Origin: Propionibacteriaceae bacterium
GTDB lineage: Bacteria > Actinomycetota > Actinomycetes > Propionibacteriales > Propionibacteriaceae
DNA: 64,000 nucleotides
NCBI GenBank assembly: GCA_009782785.1
Contig: WRIJ01000002.1
Coordinates: 62,001-126,000, forward strand
Direction: 5' to 3'
Both the position numbers and the translations under genes were made by a program. This document shows, in pieces, positions 26,392-35,725 of the stretch (position 1 is its first letter; the number at the start of each line of letters is the position of its first letter). The notes under the pieces were generated by a model. That model was given only the letters and a program-made list of their open reading frames with translations, was not told the origin of the DNA and made no database searches.

Positions 26392-26453
26392 GATGATGTC
26401 CTCCTATAGGTGACAGAGCATTGAGGCAAGCGTGACAAAATGGGGACGGGGGT

Positions 26454-27131
26454 TCATGACGACTCCAATTCGATAGCGCCAATGTCGATGCCAGCCTCAA
26501 AGGCCAAGCCGAGAATCTCGGCGACCACATCATCGAGATCCATCCATGTTGAGTCGATAGTGACCACCCCATCAGCTGCCTGCGAGAAATTGACCAACGT
26601 AGAGTCGTCGCGGTCACGGCGGATCACCTGGTCATGGAGTTCCTCCGAGCTCACCTGATCACCCAGCTCAGCTCCACGCCTGGACAGGCGCTCGGCAGGA
26701 TCTGCGGTCAACAACACGCGTACCTGGGCATCAGTGGCAACCACTGTGGTGATGTCTCGACCCTCAGCGACCAGATTCTTCGAGGCAATGATCTCCTGCT
26801 GGCGTTGGACCAGGTTCTCACGACACCCTGGATTGGTGGACACCTTCGAGACCCACGCTGAGGTCTGAGGATCACGAATGGCCTGGGTAATATCGATCCC
26901 GTCAAGGCAGATCCTCGGGTTGTCGGGATCTGTGGAAATCTCCACATCCATTTCACGGCAAAATTGGGCTATCCCCTGCTCGTCGTCGATGCCAGCTTGC
27001 AGGCAACCCACAGCAACTGCACGATACATCGCACCAGTATCCAAGTAACCCCACCCCAAGAGGCGTGCGAGAGTCTTGGAGGTTGTGGTTTTCCCCACAC
27101 CAGCGGGGCCATCAATAGCTATCGTAAACAA
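26454..27131 (-). CDS. cmk: Cytidylate kinase
   Basis: 225 residues, the normal length. The P-loop is DGPAGVGKTTTSKTLA, followed by YLDTGAMYRA (substrate-binding), GRDITTVV and the C-terminal RDRDDSTLVNF motif with the CMP-binding residues. It phosphorylates CMP and dCMP to the diphosphates; in this organism it also feeds the CTP used by the LicC-type enzymes, though that is general metabolism. The start codon is TTG at 27131, decided by AAGGA 6 nt upstream and by the family's MxIAIDGPAG start. It lies 10 nt after tyrA. Confidence 0.96.
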   Translation of the reverse strand: MFTIAIDGPAGVGKTTTSKTLARLLGWGYLDTGAMYRAVAVGCLQAGIDDEQGIAQFCREMDVEISTDPDNPRICLDGIDITQAIRDPQTSAWVSKVSTNPGCRENLVQRQQEIIASKNLVAEGRDITTVVATDAQVRVLLTADPAERLSRRGAELGDQVSSEELHDQVIRRDRDDSTLVNFSQAADGVVTIDSTWMDLDDVVAEILGLAFEAGIDIGAIELESS

Positions 27132-27141
27132 GTCGTCCTTC

Positions 27142-28206
27142 CTAGGGTTTCAGCGACCAGCCAGCTTCGGTCATGGTTGATGCCAAAGCTTCGGCTTCGT
27201 CAGGCAGAACAGAAATCGAGATGAAACCGACTTCACGGGTACGGTCGTGGCTGAGCGACAGGTCTTCCACGTTGACTCCAGCCTGCTCAACATCAGCGAA
27301 AAGTTTAGCCAAGGCGCCAGGAGAGTCAGGAATCTCCACAGTCACCAGCACATAGTCAGCAAGTACGTGACCGTGTTTGCCGGGAAGCGTACGAGCCCCC
27401 AGCGCCCCGGCTTTCAGGAAGGATTCCACTGCTTTCTCAGAATCCAGGTTCCCCCGAATCTCGTCCAATGATGATGCTAGTTTCTCCAGTTGTTCGAAGA
27501 TGGCATCCTGGTTGGCTGTGATGATCTGGGACCACATCAGTTCATCACTGGCGGCGAGTCGAGTGACGTCACGTACCCCTTGGCCTGCGAGCTTCACATG
27601 GTGTGAGGGAACCTCGGTGAGATTGCCAGCCATCAAGGAACTGACGATCTGCGGTACGTGGGAGATTGATGCCACCGCCATGTCATGTTCAGTGGGGTCC
27701 ATCACCTCCACCTCCGCTAGGCAATCACGTACCAAGGCGTGAACCTGATCGATGCGGTTGACCTCAGCAGCAATGTGCGGTGTCACCACCCACGTACGGT
27801 CCTCAAAAAGATCAGCGCGTGCTGTCAGTGGACCAGCGCGATGAGAACCAGCCATCGGGTGAGTCCCCACGTAGCGTGAGAGGTCGATCCCCATGGCCAT
27901 GAGTTCATCCAGGATGGGCGCCTTCACTGAGGCAACATCCAGCACTGTGGCCCCCGGATAGGCGGCCAAAGCTTCGGCAACAATCTTCGGAGTATGCGAT
28001 GGCGGTACGGCAACAATCACCATGTCTGCTTGGTCACAAAACTCCACCTCACCAGCACCCAACCCAGCAGCAACCAGCGCGTGACTAGGCGTTTCGTCCT
28101 GCAAAAAGACCTGGTATCCACGCTCCCGTAGGGCCAAACCAATGCTCGTACCAATCAGTCCAGTCCCGACAATAAGAACAGATTCACATGCGCCAACGTC
28201 GATCAT
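27142..28206 (-). CDS. tyrA: Prephenate dehydrogenase with ACT domain
   Basis: 354 residues. Residues about 8-35 are the NAD-binding Rossmann start (LIVGTGLIGTSIGLALRERG). The catalytic part has GTHPMAGSHRAGP with the essential His and HDMAVASISHVPQIV. Residues about 285-354 form an ACT regulatory domain (TVEIPDSPGALAKLFADVEQ). It makes 4-hydroxyphenylpyruvate in tyrosine synthesis and is probably inhibited by tyrosine through the ACT domain. It overlaps prcA by 4 nt. Confidence 0.94.
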   Translation of the reverse strand: MIDVGACESVLIVGTGLIGTSIGLALRERGYQVFLQDETPSHALVAAGLGAGEVEFCDQADMVIVAVPPSHTPKIVAEALAAYPGATVLDVASVKAPILDELMAMGIDLSRYVGTHPMAGSHRAGPLTARADLFEDRTWVVTPHIAAEVNRIDQVHALVRDCLAEVEVMDPTEHDMAVASISHVPQIVSSLMAGNLTEVPSHHVKLAGQGVRDVTRLAASDELMWSQIITANQDAIFEQLEKLASSLDEIRGNLDSEKAVESFLKAGALGARTLPGKHGHVLADYVLVTVEIPDSPGALAKLFADVEQAGVNVEDLSLSHDRTREVGFISISVLPDEAEALASTMTEAGWSLKP

Positions 28207-28940
28207 TGGTTGTCCTTGATCTGGGGGGTTTTAGGTGTCCGCGGTTTCACTATTTTTGTCAAGGAAGAGATATCTTTGGTCGATAGTCTGCGGAACTTTC
28301 GTGCCTGGGTACGATCACGTTCGAGGAGAGCAACCTCGAGTCCATCAAGCTTGCCGGCCCCACGCGAATCAGCGCTGAGAGCTTTCAAGGTGAGTTTCAA
28401 GCAATCCGACAATGATAGCGTTGGTGAATAGCCTTCCCGCAGGGTCTTATCCACTAAGTCCGCAGCCCCACCAATAACCGCGAACTGTGTTTCCTCAGTG
28501 ATTGACCCATCAAAGCTGACACGGAAAATCTGGTCAAGGTTGGTGTCCAGACCCACCTCAGCAACCACCAGTTCCACCTCATAGGGTTTCTCCATCACCG
28601 AGGAGAAGATCGTACCCAGTAGTTGAGCATAAGCCCCAGCGAGCGTACGTCCGGTGACATCGCGACGATCATAGGCGTACCCGCGAATATCCGCATGACG
28701 GATACCGGCCACCCGAAGATTTTCAAACTCGTTGTACTTCCCTACAGCAGCAAACCCGAGACGATCATAGATCTCGGAGATTTTGTGCAGCGACTGTGAG
28801 CGATTCTCCCCCACCAACAGGATCCCTCCAGCGTAGCGGGCCACCACCACGCAACGGCCCTTAGCGATACCTAGGCGAGCAAACTCGGCGCGATCCTTAA
28901 TCTGCTGCTCGGGGGAAACATAGAAAGTTGGTTGTGTCAT
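28203..28940 (-). CDS. prcA: 20S proteasome alpha subunit
   Basis: 245 residues. The N-terminus FYVSPEQQIKDRAEFARLGI is the gate-and-helix-H0 segment of actinobacterial alpha subunits, followed by GIAKGRCVVVARYAGGILLV. No catalytic Thr is expected. It forms the outer rings of the 20S core. It overlaps prcB by 4 nt, as in other Actinobacteria. The gene that would normally follow, pafA, is not here; tyrA follows instead. Confidence 0.95.
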   Translation of the reverse strand: MTQPTFYVSPEQQIKDRAEFARLGIAKGRCVVVARYAGGILLVGENRSQSLHKISEIYDRLGFAAVGKYNEFENLRVAGIRHADIRGYAYDRRDVTGRTLAGAYAQLLGTIFSSVMEKPYEVELVVAEVGLDTNLDQIFRVSFDGSITEETQFAVIGGAADLVDKTLREGYSPTLSLSDCLKLTLKALSADSRGAGKLDGLEVALLERDRTQARKFRRLSTKDISSLTKIVKPRTPKTPQIKDNQ

Positions 28941-29755
28941 AGTTCAGCCCTCGGTCCATCAGGTCTGCTCGAGCGACGGGCTAACACAGTCTCAGTGGTA
29001 CGAGCGACCTCATCCTCATCATATTGGCGAGCGCCGTCAACTGTGACCGAGATCACTGTGGGGAAGATTCCTCGCAGTACGTCAGGACCACCCGTACCCG
29101 AATCATCATCGGCAGCATCAAAGAGAGCTTGGATACACAGTGTCACCGCCTGATCGAGGCTCAAATCGGGGGAATAGAGCTTCTTCAGTGAACCTTTCGC
29201 AAACAGCGACCCGGACCCCACAGCGTGATAGTCGTTCTCGTCGTAACATCCACCGGTCGCGTCATAAGAGAAAATTCGTGGTCTGTTCTCGTTGATATCC
29301 CATCCCACAAACAGTGGGATGATGATGAACCCCTGAAGAGCCATGCCAAGGTTTCCGCGAATCATCGACGCGAGACGGTTAGCTTTCCCATTCAAGGTAA
29401 GAGGTAGACCCTCGATCTTCTCGTAATGCTCTAACTCCACCTGAAAGAGTTTCACCAAATCCCGGGCGAGACCCGCGGAGCCGGCAATACCGATCGCAGA
29501 GTAATCATCAGCAATGAAAACCTTTTGAATGTCTTTCTGAGCGATCATCGACCCCATAGTGGCACGCCGATCCCCCGCCAGAACCACTCCCGAGGGTGTC
29601 GCCACAGCAACAATCGTGGTTGCCTTCGGAGCAAGTTCATCACGCTGGGTCCCCTGCATACCTGGAAGTAGCTCCGGGGAAACCCGCCCCACAAATTGGG
29701 CAAACGAACTAGTCGGGTCCGCCAAAAACCCGTGTCCCAACTCATCAGTATTCAT
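28937..29755 (-). CDS. prcB: 20S proteasome beta subunit (precursor)
   Basis: 272 residues with a propeptide of 45 residues. The mature chain starts at T46 in APKA/TTIVAVATPSGVVLAGDRRAT, with the catalytic Thr, Asp and Lys regions of N-terminal nucleophile hydrolases present. It forms the inner rings of the 20S core and carries the protease sites. ATG 29755 has no ribosome site, but TAAACT at 29769-29764 lies 8 nt upstream, so it is probably leaderless. Pup, Dop and Mpa genes, usually just upstream, are absent; a licD gene is there. Confidence 0.94.
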   Translation of the reverse strand: MNTDELGHGFLADPTSSFAQFVGRVSPELLPGMQGTQRDELAPKATTIVAVATPSGVVLAGDRRATMGSMIAQKDIQKVFIADDYSAIGIAGSAGLARDLVKLFQVELEHYEKIEGLPLTLNGKANRLASMIRGNLGMALQGFIIIPLFVGWDINENRPRIFSYDATGGCYDENDYHAVGSGSLFAKGSLKKLYSPDLSLDQAVTLCIQALFDAADDDSGTGGPDVLRGIFPTVISVTVDGARQYDEDEVARTTETVLARRSSRPDGPRAEL

Positions 29756-29821
29756 CGCGGACAAGTTTACTGCACATCCAGTTGTGCCAAGGAATAGCCC
29801 CACTCGTCTCTCCCCCCTTCC

Positions 29822-29854
29822 ATCACCCTGTGAAGCGGAGCGACTCGTGTGACA
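29822..29854. repeat. Degenerate REP-like half element
   Basis: ATCACCCTGTGAAGCGGAGCGACTCG keeps the long-loop arm but its stem no longer pairs well. It is followed by a GTGTGACAAAAGGGCGATCCCC phrase related to the tandem repeats at 8504-8569. Confidence 0.5.
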
Positions 29855-29880
29855 AAAGGGCGATCCCCAATTTTGTCATG

Positions 29881-30738
29881 CTACTGCGTCGTGTCGAATT
29901 CAAGTACGACGGGTGCGTGGGTTTTCCTGCTCTCTTCACTGGGGATGGTTTGCCAATCACCGTACATCTTCTCGAGATACTCAACTGGTTTGTTAGGCAT
30001 AGAAATCGATCTGCCCTCAAAGGTAGCAGTGGATGGAGGAAGATAAACATCCTGAGAGAACACAATATTTTGTTGGCCGCCCCAACACACCAGGTCATCA
30101 CTGGTGGTGCCAGTAGACCGATCAAGAGTGCAGTAGCGATCAAAAGCGCGAACGCCCTTTTCTGGGGAATAGAAAACTCTCAAGACATGGTGGGCAAGCG
30201 TGCAAGCCATTCTTTCAAGGAATCCAAGGAAACCCCCATGGGGAAGAACAACATTCTTAGACGTGTAGAGGTAGAAAGCCAGCGCATGGAAACGCGTCAT
30301 TCTTTTCTGCTTGTTTTTGATTGTGGGAACAGTGGACGTGTTATCAAGGGGGAAGATGTCAAGATAGATTCCCATCTCTATTCCTGCATCAACAAACTCC
30401 TGGGGCATAAAACGCGTGGTGTTCTTGCAGAGTTTGACAATGAGACTCGAATAATTGGGTGTGGTGTAGGGGGTGAGGAGAGAAAACTCAGCAGGGAGTA
30501 AATCTGGTGCGACCTCAATGAAGCGATGGAAGTCATCGCGAAGCATAGTGACATCGATGTCGTCATCCCAAGGAATGAAACCCTGGTGGCGCAAAGCCCC
30601 CAGCATTGTTCCCCCATCCGCGAACCACATGATCCCTGCTTGGTCACAAACAGACATCAGCACATCCAATAACTCAAGTTCCACTTCATGAAGTTTCTTG
30701 ATTTCATCTTCAGATAAAACTCTCTCGCTGCGTGCCAT
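29881..30738 (-). CDS. LicD family phosphotransferase (copy 2)
   Basis: 285 residues, close to the copy at 3106-3969 over the whole length. The signature is WFADGGTMLGALRHQGFIPW then DDDIDV at about residues 36-59. The C-terminal block has SMPNKPVEYLEKMYGDWQTI. It should transfer a phospho-alcohol from a CDP carrier to a glycan. Its place is odd: alone on the minus strand between trmI and prcB, where pup/dop/mpa normally lie. The ATG at 30738 has GGGAGAAG about 6 nt upstream. With two activation modules in the window, two LicD proteins could serve one each. Confidence 0.9.
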   Translation of the reverse strand: MARSERVLSEDEIKKLHEVELELLDVLMSVCDQAGIMWFADGGTMLGALRHQGFIPWDDDIDVTMLRDDFHRFIEVAPDLLPAEFSLLTPYTTPNYSSLIVKLCKNTTRFMPQEFVDAGIEMGIYLDIFPLDNTSTVPTIKNKQKRMTRFHALAFYLYTSKNVVLPHGGFLGFLERMACTLAHHVLRVFYSPEKGVRAFDRYCTLDRSTGTTSDDLVCWGGQQNIVFSQDVYLPPSTATFEGRSISMPNKPVEYLEKMYGDWQTIPSEESRKTHAPVVLEFDTTQ

Positions 30739-30808
30739 ATGTCTTCTCCCTCGTTGAGTGTATAGACATACTAGTCGTAACGACGAGCAACAATGGTGCA
30801 TCCATGGA

Positions 30809-30841
30809 TTCTGGATTCTGCGACTACGCGCAGAAAGACGG
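30809..30841. repeat. Half REP-like element (right arm)
   Basis: TCTGGATTCTGCG, ACTACGCGCAG and AAAGACGG: a single right arm in the gap between licD copy 2 and trmI. Confidence 0.75.
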
Positions 30842-30900
30842 GAAGGAAGAGATCAGCAGTCAGTGAGCAGACGGACAGTGGGTCACTGGAAGGGAACTCG

Positions 30901-31803
30901 TCACAGCGCAGGATAATCTTCTGTTCCTGGGGGGCGTGGGCCGTCGTAGTCTTCGCCATAGGCGCCGGGGGCGGGGCGGCGACGCTTGAGAGGGGCGCGT
31001 ACCCCATCGGCGAGGCGACGAGAGTGAATGATGAAACCAGTGTGACCGCGACCAGCATGACCGGGGCGAATAGCGAGACCCTCAGCGTGCCATTCGCGAA
31101 CGTTCACCTCCACGACACGCGGTTCAATCCATCCACCATGAGCGCGGATTGTGTCCATGGTACGACCCATCTGGGTGGTGGTTGCCACATAGCAACACAA
31201 CCAGCCACCTGGTTCCAAAGCTGAATAGACCGTGTCGATACACTCCCAGGGAGCCAACATATCGAGTACGACGCGGTCTACCTTTTCCCCACCATAGGTC
31301 TCGTTCAAGTCGCCAACATGCAGACTCCAGGCAGGATGTGGACCATCAAAAAACTGCTGCACATTCTTGGTTGCAGTCTCGGCAAAATCCTCGCGCCGCT
31401 CATACGAGTGGAGCTCCCCAGTTTCACCAATAGCACGAAGAAGAGACAAAGTAAGCCCACCAGAACCCACTCCTGCTTCCAGGACGCGCGCACCAGGAAA
31501 AATATCGGTGTACATCAGGATGTACGAGGCGTCCTTCGGGTAGATCACTGTCGCACCACGAGGCATTGACACAGTGAACTCTTCCAAGACAGGGCGCATC
31601 ACAATATGAGCTACCCCACCAGCAGAATTAACCACAATCCCCTCAGGTTGCCCAATGATCTGGTCGTGGTGGATCGTACCCTTCGTGGAATGAAAAACCC
31701 CACCATCAACCAACAGAACAGAATAACGTCGACCCTTGTGGTTGGTGATGCTCACCCTCTCACCGGCAGTCAGCAGCCCCCGACGTACACCCGACAAAGA
31801 CAA
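30901..31803 (-). CDS. trmI: tRNA (adenine-58-N1)-methyltransferase TrmI
   Basis: 300 residues. Residues about 1-75 are the N-terminal beta domain of TrmI (GERVSITNHKGRRYSVLL and STKGTIHHDQIIG). The class I methyltransferase domain has VLEAGVGSGGLTLSLLRAIG (SAM-binding), SYERREDFAETA and DMLAPWECI. It methylates A58 in the T-loop of tRNAs. The start is TTG, one nt after the metH stop, with AGGAG 5 nt upstream, so it is expressed from the metH transcript. The C-terminal tail is basic and Pro-rich. It is the Rv2118c-type protein normally upstream of the proteasome-associated ATPase gene. Confidence 0.94.
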   Translation of the reverse strand: MSLSGVRRGLLTAGERVSITNHKGRRYSVLLVDGGVFHSTKGTIHHDQIIGQPEGIVVNSAGGVAHIVMRPVLEEFTVSMPRGATVIYPKDASYILMYTDIFPGARVLEAGVGSGGLTLSLLRAIGETGELHSYERREDFAETATKNVQQFFDGPHPAWSLHVGDLNETYGGEKVDRVVLDMLAPWECIDTVYSALEPGGWLCCYVATTTQMGRTMDTIRAHGGWIEPRVVEVNVREWHAEGLAIRPGHAGRGHTGFIIHSRRLADGVRAPLKRRRPAPGAYGEDYDGPRPPGTEDYPAL

Positions 31804-31804
31804 C

Positions 31805-34800
31805 TCAGCTCCTCATCGAAAAATGGCGAGCCTCGTCATGGTGGACAATCATCGCCTCTGTGGATTGCTCGGGATGAAGCATGTATTCCTCCGAGAGTGT
31901 CACCCCCAAGAACTCAGGATTCAACAACTCCATGATGAGTTGGCGCTGAGACAAATCAGGGCAAGCCGAATATCCAAACGAGTAACGTCGGCCGGTGTCC
32001 TTCTTCCATTCAGTACGTATGCGCTTGTGCCAGAACTGGGCGAAAGCCTCCGCAAGTTGAACAGACAAACCGTGGAGTTCATAGTAGTCACGATAGGAAC
32101 CCCCGGTGAAAAGCTCTTGGGCGCGCTGACTCATTCGCTCACCGATAGTCACCAGCTGGAAGGCCACCACATCAGGGCCATGGTCTTTCATTTCGGTCTC
32201 ATCACGGAAGTAGTCGGCCACACAGAGCCTCTCAAGGCCCTCTTGGCGCGGGAACGAGAACCGCTGAGGTTGGTTGACTAAAACCAGATCATTACCTTGG
32301 GAGAAACAACGCCAATATCCCCATACGACACGGAAATCCAGGAGACGATCAGTGGCGACACGATTCAGCAGAGTTGCCAGACGTGGTTCGCCTTGAGTGG
32401 CGATCAACTCCTGCGAGGTCGGCCCCTGACTGCCGGAAGTCAAACCCCAATGGGCGGTGAAGAGGGTTTGCTTATTGAGATATGGCAAAACCTCAGCGAG
32501 GGTAGCGCTCGACTCTCTGACCCCAAAGAACGGTGGAGTCGGCACCTCAATACCACCAGGCACAGGGCGAGTAGTTCGTGAACGATGAGGGTCACCAAAT
32601 CCAGTGAGTCGAGCTGGCTCACGTGGTACGGCTGTTGGGCTCGGTCGTCTCGGCTCGCGTGAATCGCTGGATGGTCCCGGTTCCCGCAGTTCCCGCAGTT
32701 CCCGCAGTTTCCCCGGTTCTCTCGGTTCTCCTAGTTCACCTCGCTGCCTCGGTTCCCGCACAGGACGTTGAGTCAGATCACCGCGATCACGTACTGGCCG
32801 ATCAGGAGTGATCCGGCTGGTGGTTGGTGTGCTGTGAGAGTCTACGAAACCTGTTCGAAACCTCCGAGGCACAGGATCATCCAAGGTGCGCTGGGCATAG
32901 TTTGGCCGCGGTGGTCGACTCGGAACATGGTTGAGCTGGCGATCACTAGCCATGACCTGCTCCATGATGGTCAGCCCAGCAAAAGCATCCTGAGCATAGT
33001 GAACATCACCACGATAAACCTCGGCGAGATCCTTTTCGACGTACGATCGGGTCAGTGCAGCACCACCAAGCAACACCGGATAACTTAAACCCTGGTGGTT
33101 CAAGGCCTCAAGGTCCTCTTTCATGACTTGGGTGGATTTCACCAACAAACCAGACAGACCAATCGCATCGGCTCTCGCCTGGGTTGCCGCAGAGATGATG
33201 TCAGCAATAGGTTGTTTGATACCAAGGTTGATCACCCGGTAACCGTTGTTGGACAAAATGATGTCCACCAGGTTTTTACCGATATCGTGCACATCCCCGC
33301 GTACTGTGGCCAAAACCAGGGTCCCTTTGTGGGTTTCCTCCACCCGATCTAGGTGCGGTTCCAGGAAGGAGACCGCCTGCTTCATCACCTCGGCAGATTT
33401 CAGTACAAATGGAAGCTGGGTTTTCCCGGCACCAAAATTCTCGCCGACCTCTTTCATCGCCGGGAGAAGATCTTCGTTGATGATGTCCACCGCTGATTTC
33501 TTCTCCAAGGCCCGGATGAGGTTTTCACTCAGCCCGGAGCGCACTCCGTCAACGATATTTCGATGAAGGCGCTGGGAGACAGACAGGTTCTCCTGATCTT
33601 TGGTGGAGGTTGCGGTTTTCTTGCCTGCGAACAGTGCGATGAAAGCCTCGATCGGATCGCCGTGTTCCTGGTTGTTGTAGAGAAGACCCAGGGCTGCCTC
33701 GGCTTGCTCGTGGGGTATCCGTTCGAGGGGCAGGATTTTTCCTGCGGGCACAATCCCAGTGTCCAGGCCATTCTTGCGACATTCGTCGAGGAAAATCGAA
33801 TTGAGAACCACCCTCGCTGGTGGGGTCAAACCGAATGACACATTAGAGATCCCCAAACCTGTCAGTACACGCGGGTGGGCTTGTTTGATGAGCTTCACAG
33901 CTTCGATGGTGGCTAGAGCATCAGTGCGATTCTCGTCTTGGCCCGTGGCCACAGGGAATGTCAAAGGATCAATGATGATGTCGGCTTCATCCATGCCGTA
34001 CTCGCCAGTGAGAAGCTCAATGAGACGATTGGCAGTATTCAGTTTCGCCTCGGCAGTTCTCGCATGTCCCTGCTCGTCGATGCAGAGCCCCACCACCGCT
34101 GAGCCGTGTTCACGAACCAACTCCATGATGGTGGCGAACTTCGAGCCGGGTTCCGTACCAGATTCAAGATTCACCGAGTTCACGATCGCTCGGCCCGGGG
34201 TGTGCTCCAAACCGGCTTGGATCGTGGCAGGATCCGAGGAATCGATTTGCAGTGGGATGTCAACCTCCCGCGAGATTCGCCCCGCAAGATCGGTCATGTC
34301 CTTCGAACCATCACGCCCAACATAATCCACACACAGATCAAGAACATGGGCTCCCTCGCCGACGAGAGACTGGGCGATCTCCACACACCCTTCGATGTTT
34401 CCAGCGAGCATCGCTTCACGGAAAGCCTTCGACCCCGAAGCGTTCGTACGCTCACCAATCGACAGGTAGGAAACATCCTGGGTAAGCGAGGTGGAGGTGT
34501 AGAGGGAGGAAATCTTGCCAGTGCTGGTGAGTTTCTTCCGTTTGGCTGGTTTCTTCCAGGGACCCCTGTGAGACCCCAGGGCGCGAATATGGTCGGGGGT
34601 GGTGCCGCAGCATCCACCCACCATTGCTAAACCAAAATCGGCGACAAAACCAGTCAGGGATGTGGCGAATTCTTCAGCGCCGAGTTTGTAGTGAACCCTA
34701 CCCTCGGACAACACCGGCATCCCAGCATTCGGCATACAGGTCACCGGGATGGGGCTCAGGTCACACAACTGTCGCAAGTATTCCCGCATGTCATCGGGAC

Positions 34801-35482
34801 CCGTGGCACAGTTCAACCCAAGCCCATCAATTCCAAGCGGTACGAGGGTGGCTACGATAGCGGAGATATCAGACCCCAGTAGCATGGTGCCGGTTGCCTC
34901 CACAGTAACCGAAACAAAGATCGGGCAATCTGCTTGGGCTTCTTGGATGGCTTTTTTGGCACCAGCCACGGCTGCGCGTACCCCCAAAAGATCCTGGCAG
35001 GTTTCAATGAGAACCGCGTCGATCCCGCCTCGAATCATCGCAGCCACCTGGGTGGTGTAGGTGTCCTTCAATTCCTTGTAGGTGATTTGGCCGAGACTAG
35101 CGATCTTGGTCCCGGGCCCCACAGAACCAAGCACCCACCGTGGTTGATCGTCAGTGGATAATTCTCGGGCAACCTGGGTGGCGATCTTTGCCCCCGCTTC
35201 AGCTAGCTCTTCAACTCGATCTTCCAGAGAGTACTCGCGTAATGCGCTGAGGTTCGCACCCAAGGTATTGGTCTCAATGAGGTCCGCTCCGGCGGTGAGG
35301 TAGGCCCGATGTATTTGCTCCACCACATCAGGTCGTGAAATGTTCAGGATCTCATTGCATCCCTCATGACCCTGGAAGTCCTCTGGCGTGAGAGAAAACC
35401 CCTGAAGCATCGTACCCATGGCACCATCAGCCACCAGGGTGCGGGCACCAAAAACCGAGCGCAACTGAGCATCAGCAGACAT
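31805..35482 (-). CDS. metH: Cobalamin-dependent methionine synthase
   Basis: 1225 residues with all four modules in order. The homocysteine domain (about 1-310) has the zinc cysteines in GLNCATG and GGCCGTTPDHIRAL. The pterin domain (about 335-600) has GERTNASGSKAF. The cobalamin cap and binding domains have DVHDIGKNLVDIIL with the B12-ligating His, and the SAM-dependent reactivation domain (about 995-1225) has YSFGYSACPDLSQRQ. It makes methionine from homocysteine and methyl-tetrahydrofolate. The linker between the B12 and reactivation domains is unusually long, about 100-130 residues, rich in Arg, Glu and Pro, and includes RELRELREPG encoded by a 9-bp repeat. ATG 35482 fits the family N-terminus. 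Confidence 0.95.
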   Translation of the reverse strand: MSADAQLRSVFGARTLVADGAMGTMLQGFSLTPEDFQGHEGCNEILNISRPDVVEQIHRAYLTAGADLIETNTLGANLSALREYSLEDRVEELAEAGAKIATQVARELSTDDQPRWVLGSVGPGTKIASLGQITYKELKDTYTTQVAAMIRGGIDAVLIETCQDLLGVRAAVAGAKKAIQEAQADCPIFVSVTVEATGTMLLGSDISAIVATLVPLGIDGLGLNCATGPDDMREYLRQLCDLSPIPVTCMPNAGMPVLSEGRVHYKLGAEEFATSLTGFVADFGLAMVGGCCGTTPDHIRALGSHRGPWKKPAKRKKLTSTGKISSLYTSTSLTQDVSYLSIGERTNASGSKAFREAMLAGNIEGCVEIAQSLVGEGAHVLDLCVDYVGRDGSKDMTDLAGRISREVDIPLQIDSSDPATIQAGLEHTPGRAIVNSVNLESGTEPGSKFATIMELVREHGSAVVGLCIDEQGHARTAEAKLNTANRLIELLTGEYGMDEADIIIDPLTFPVATGQDENRTDALATIEAVKLIKQAHPRVLTGLGISNVSFGLTPPARVVLNSIFLDECRKNGLDTGIVPAGKILPLERIPHEQAEAALGLLYNNQEHGDPIEAFIALFAGKKTATSTKDQENLSVSQRLHRNIVDGVRSGLSENLIRALEKKSAVDIINEDLLPAMKEVGENFGAGKTQLPFVLKSAEVMKQAVSFLEPHLDRVEETHKGTLVLATVRGDVHDIGKNLVDIILSNNGYRVINLGIKQPIADIISAATQARADAIGLSGLLVKSTQVMKEDLEALNHQGLSYPVLLGGAALTRSYVEKDLAEVYRGDVHYAQDAFAGLTIMEQVMASDRQLNHVPSRPPRPNYAQRTLDDPVPRRFRTGFVDSHSTPTTSRITPDRPVRDRGDLTQRPVREPRQRGELGEPREPGKLRELRELREPGPSSDSREPRRPSPTAVPREPARLTGFGDPHRSRTTRPVPGGIEVPTPPFFGVRESSATLAEVLPYLNKQTLFTAHWGLTSGSQGPTSQELIATQGEPRLATLLNRVATDRLLDFRVVWGYWRCFSQGNDLVLVNQPQRFSFPRQEGLERLCVADYFRDETEMKDHGPDVVAFQLVTIGERMSQRAQELFTGGSYRDYYELHGLSVQLAEAFAQFWHKRIRTEWKKDTGRRYSFGYSACPDLSQRQLIMELLNPEFLGVTLSEEYMLHPEQSTEAMIVHHDEARHFSMRS
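32681..32707 (-). repeat. In-frame 9-bp repeat in the metH linker
   Basis: Three exact TTCCCGCAG units (plus strand) with diverged copies on both sides to about 32740. They encode Arg-Glu-Leu or related triplets in the inter-domain linker of MetH. The repeat keeps the frame, so copy-number change would lengthen or shorten the linker without breaking the protein. Confidence 0.85.
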
Positions 35483-35577
35483 GGGAAAAGGATACATCAT
35501 TGGCCCGGTACCTCAACCCCAGATTGAGCCTCACCAGAAGGTAGCGACTATCATGTCTGTGGGCACATTCCACCCTC

Positions 35578-35680
35578 GTCATTCTGCGGAGCGAAGCGAC
35601 TCGCAGAATCCAGACTACCCAGTTGTTCGAATGTGGATTCTGGACCCCTGCGAGTCGCTGCGCTCTGCAGGGTGACAGCG
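35578..35680. repeat. REP-like paired hairpin element
   Basis: Left arm with long loop (ATTCTGCG...CGCAGAAT), spacer with CCCAGTTGTTCGAATGTGG, right arm with ACCCCTGCG and CTGCAGGGTGACAG. It lies between the divergent metH and GNAT genes. Confidence 0.85.
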
Positions 35681-35725
35681 GTTGTGGGGATGATGGGTTG
35701 TGTCACCTGCAAAGGAGAGTTATTC

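Noticed and set aside
31805-35700. Cobalamin riboswitch before metH
   Set aside because: The space upstream of the metH start is short and filled by a REP element. No B12-box sequence was found.
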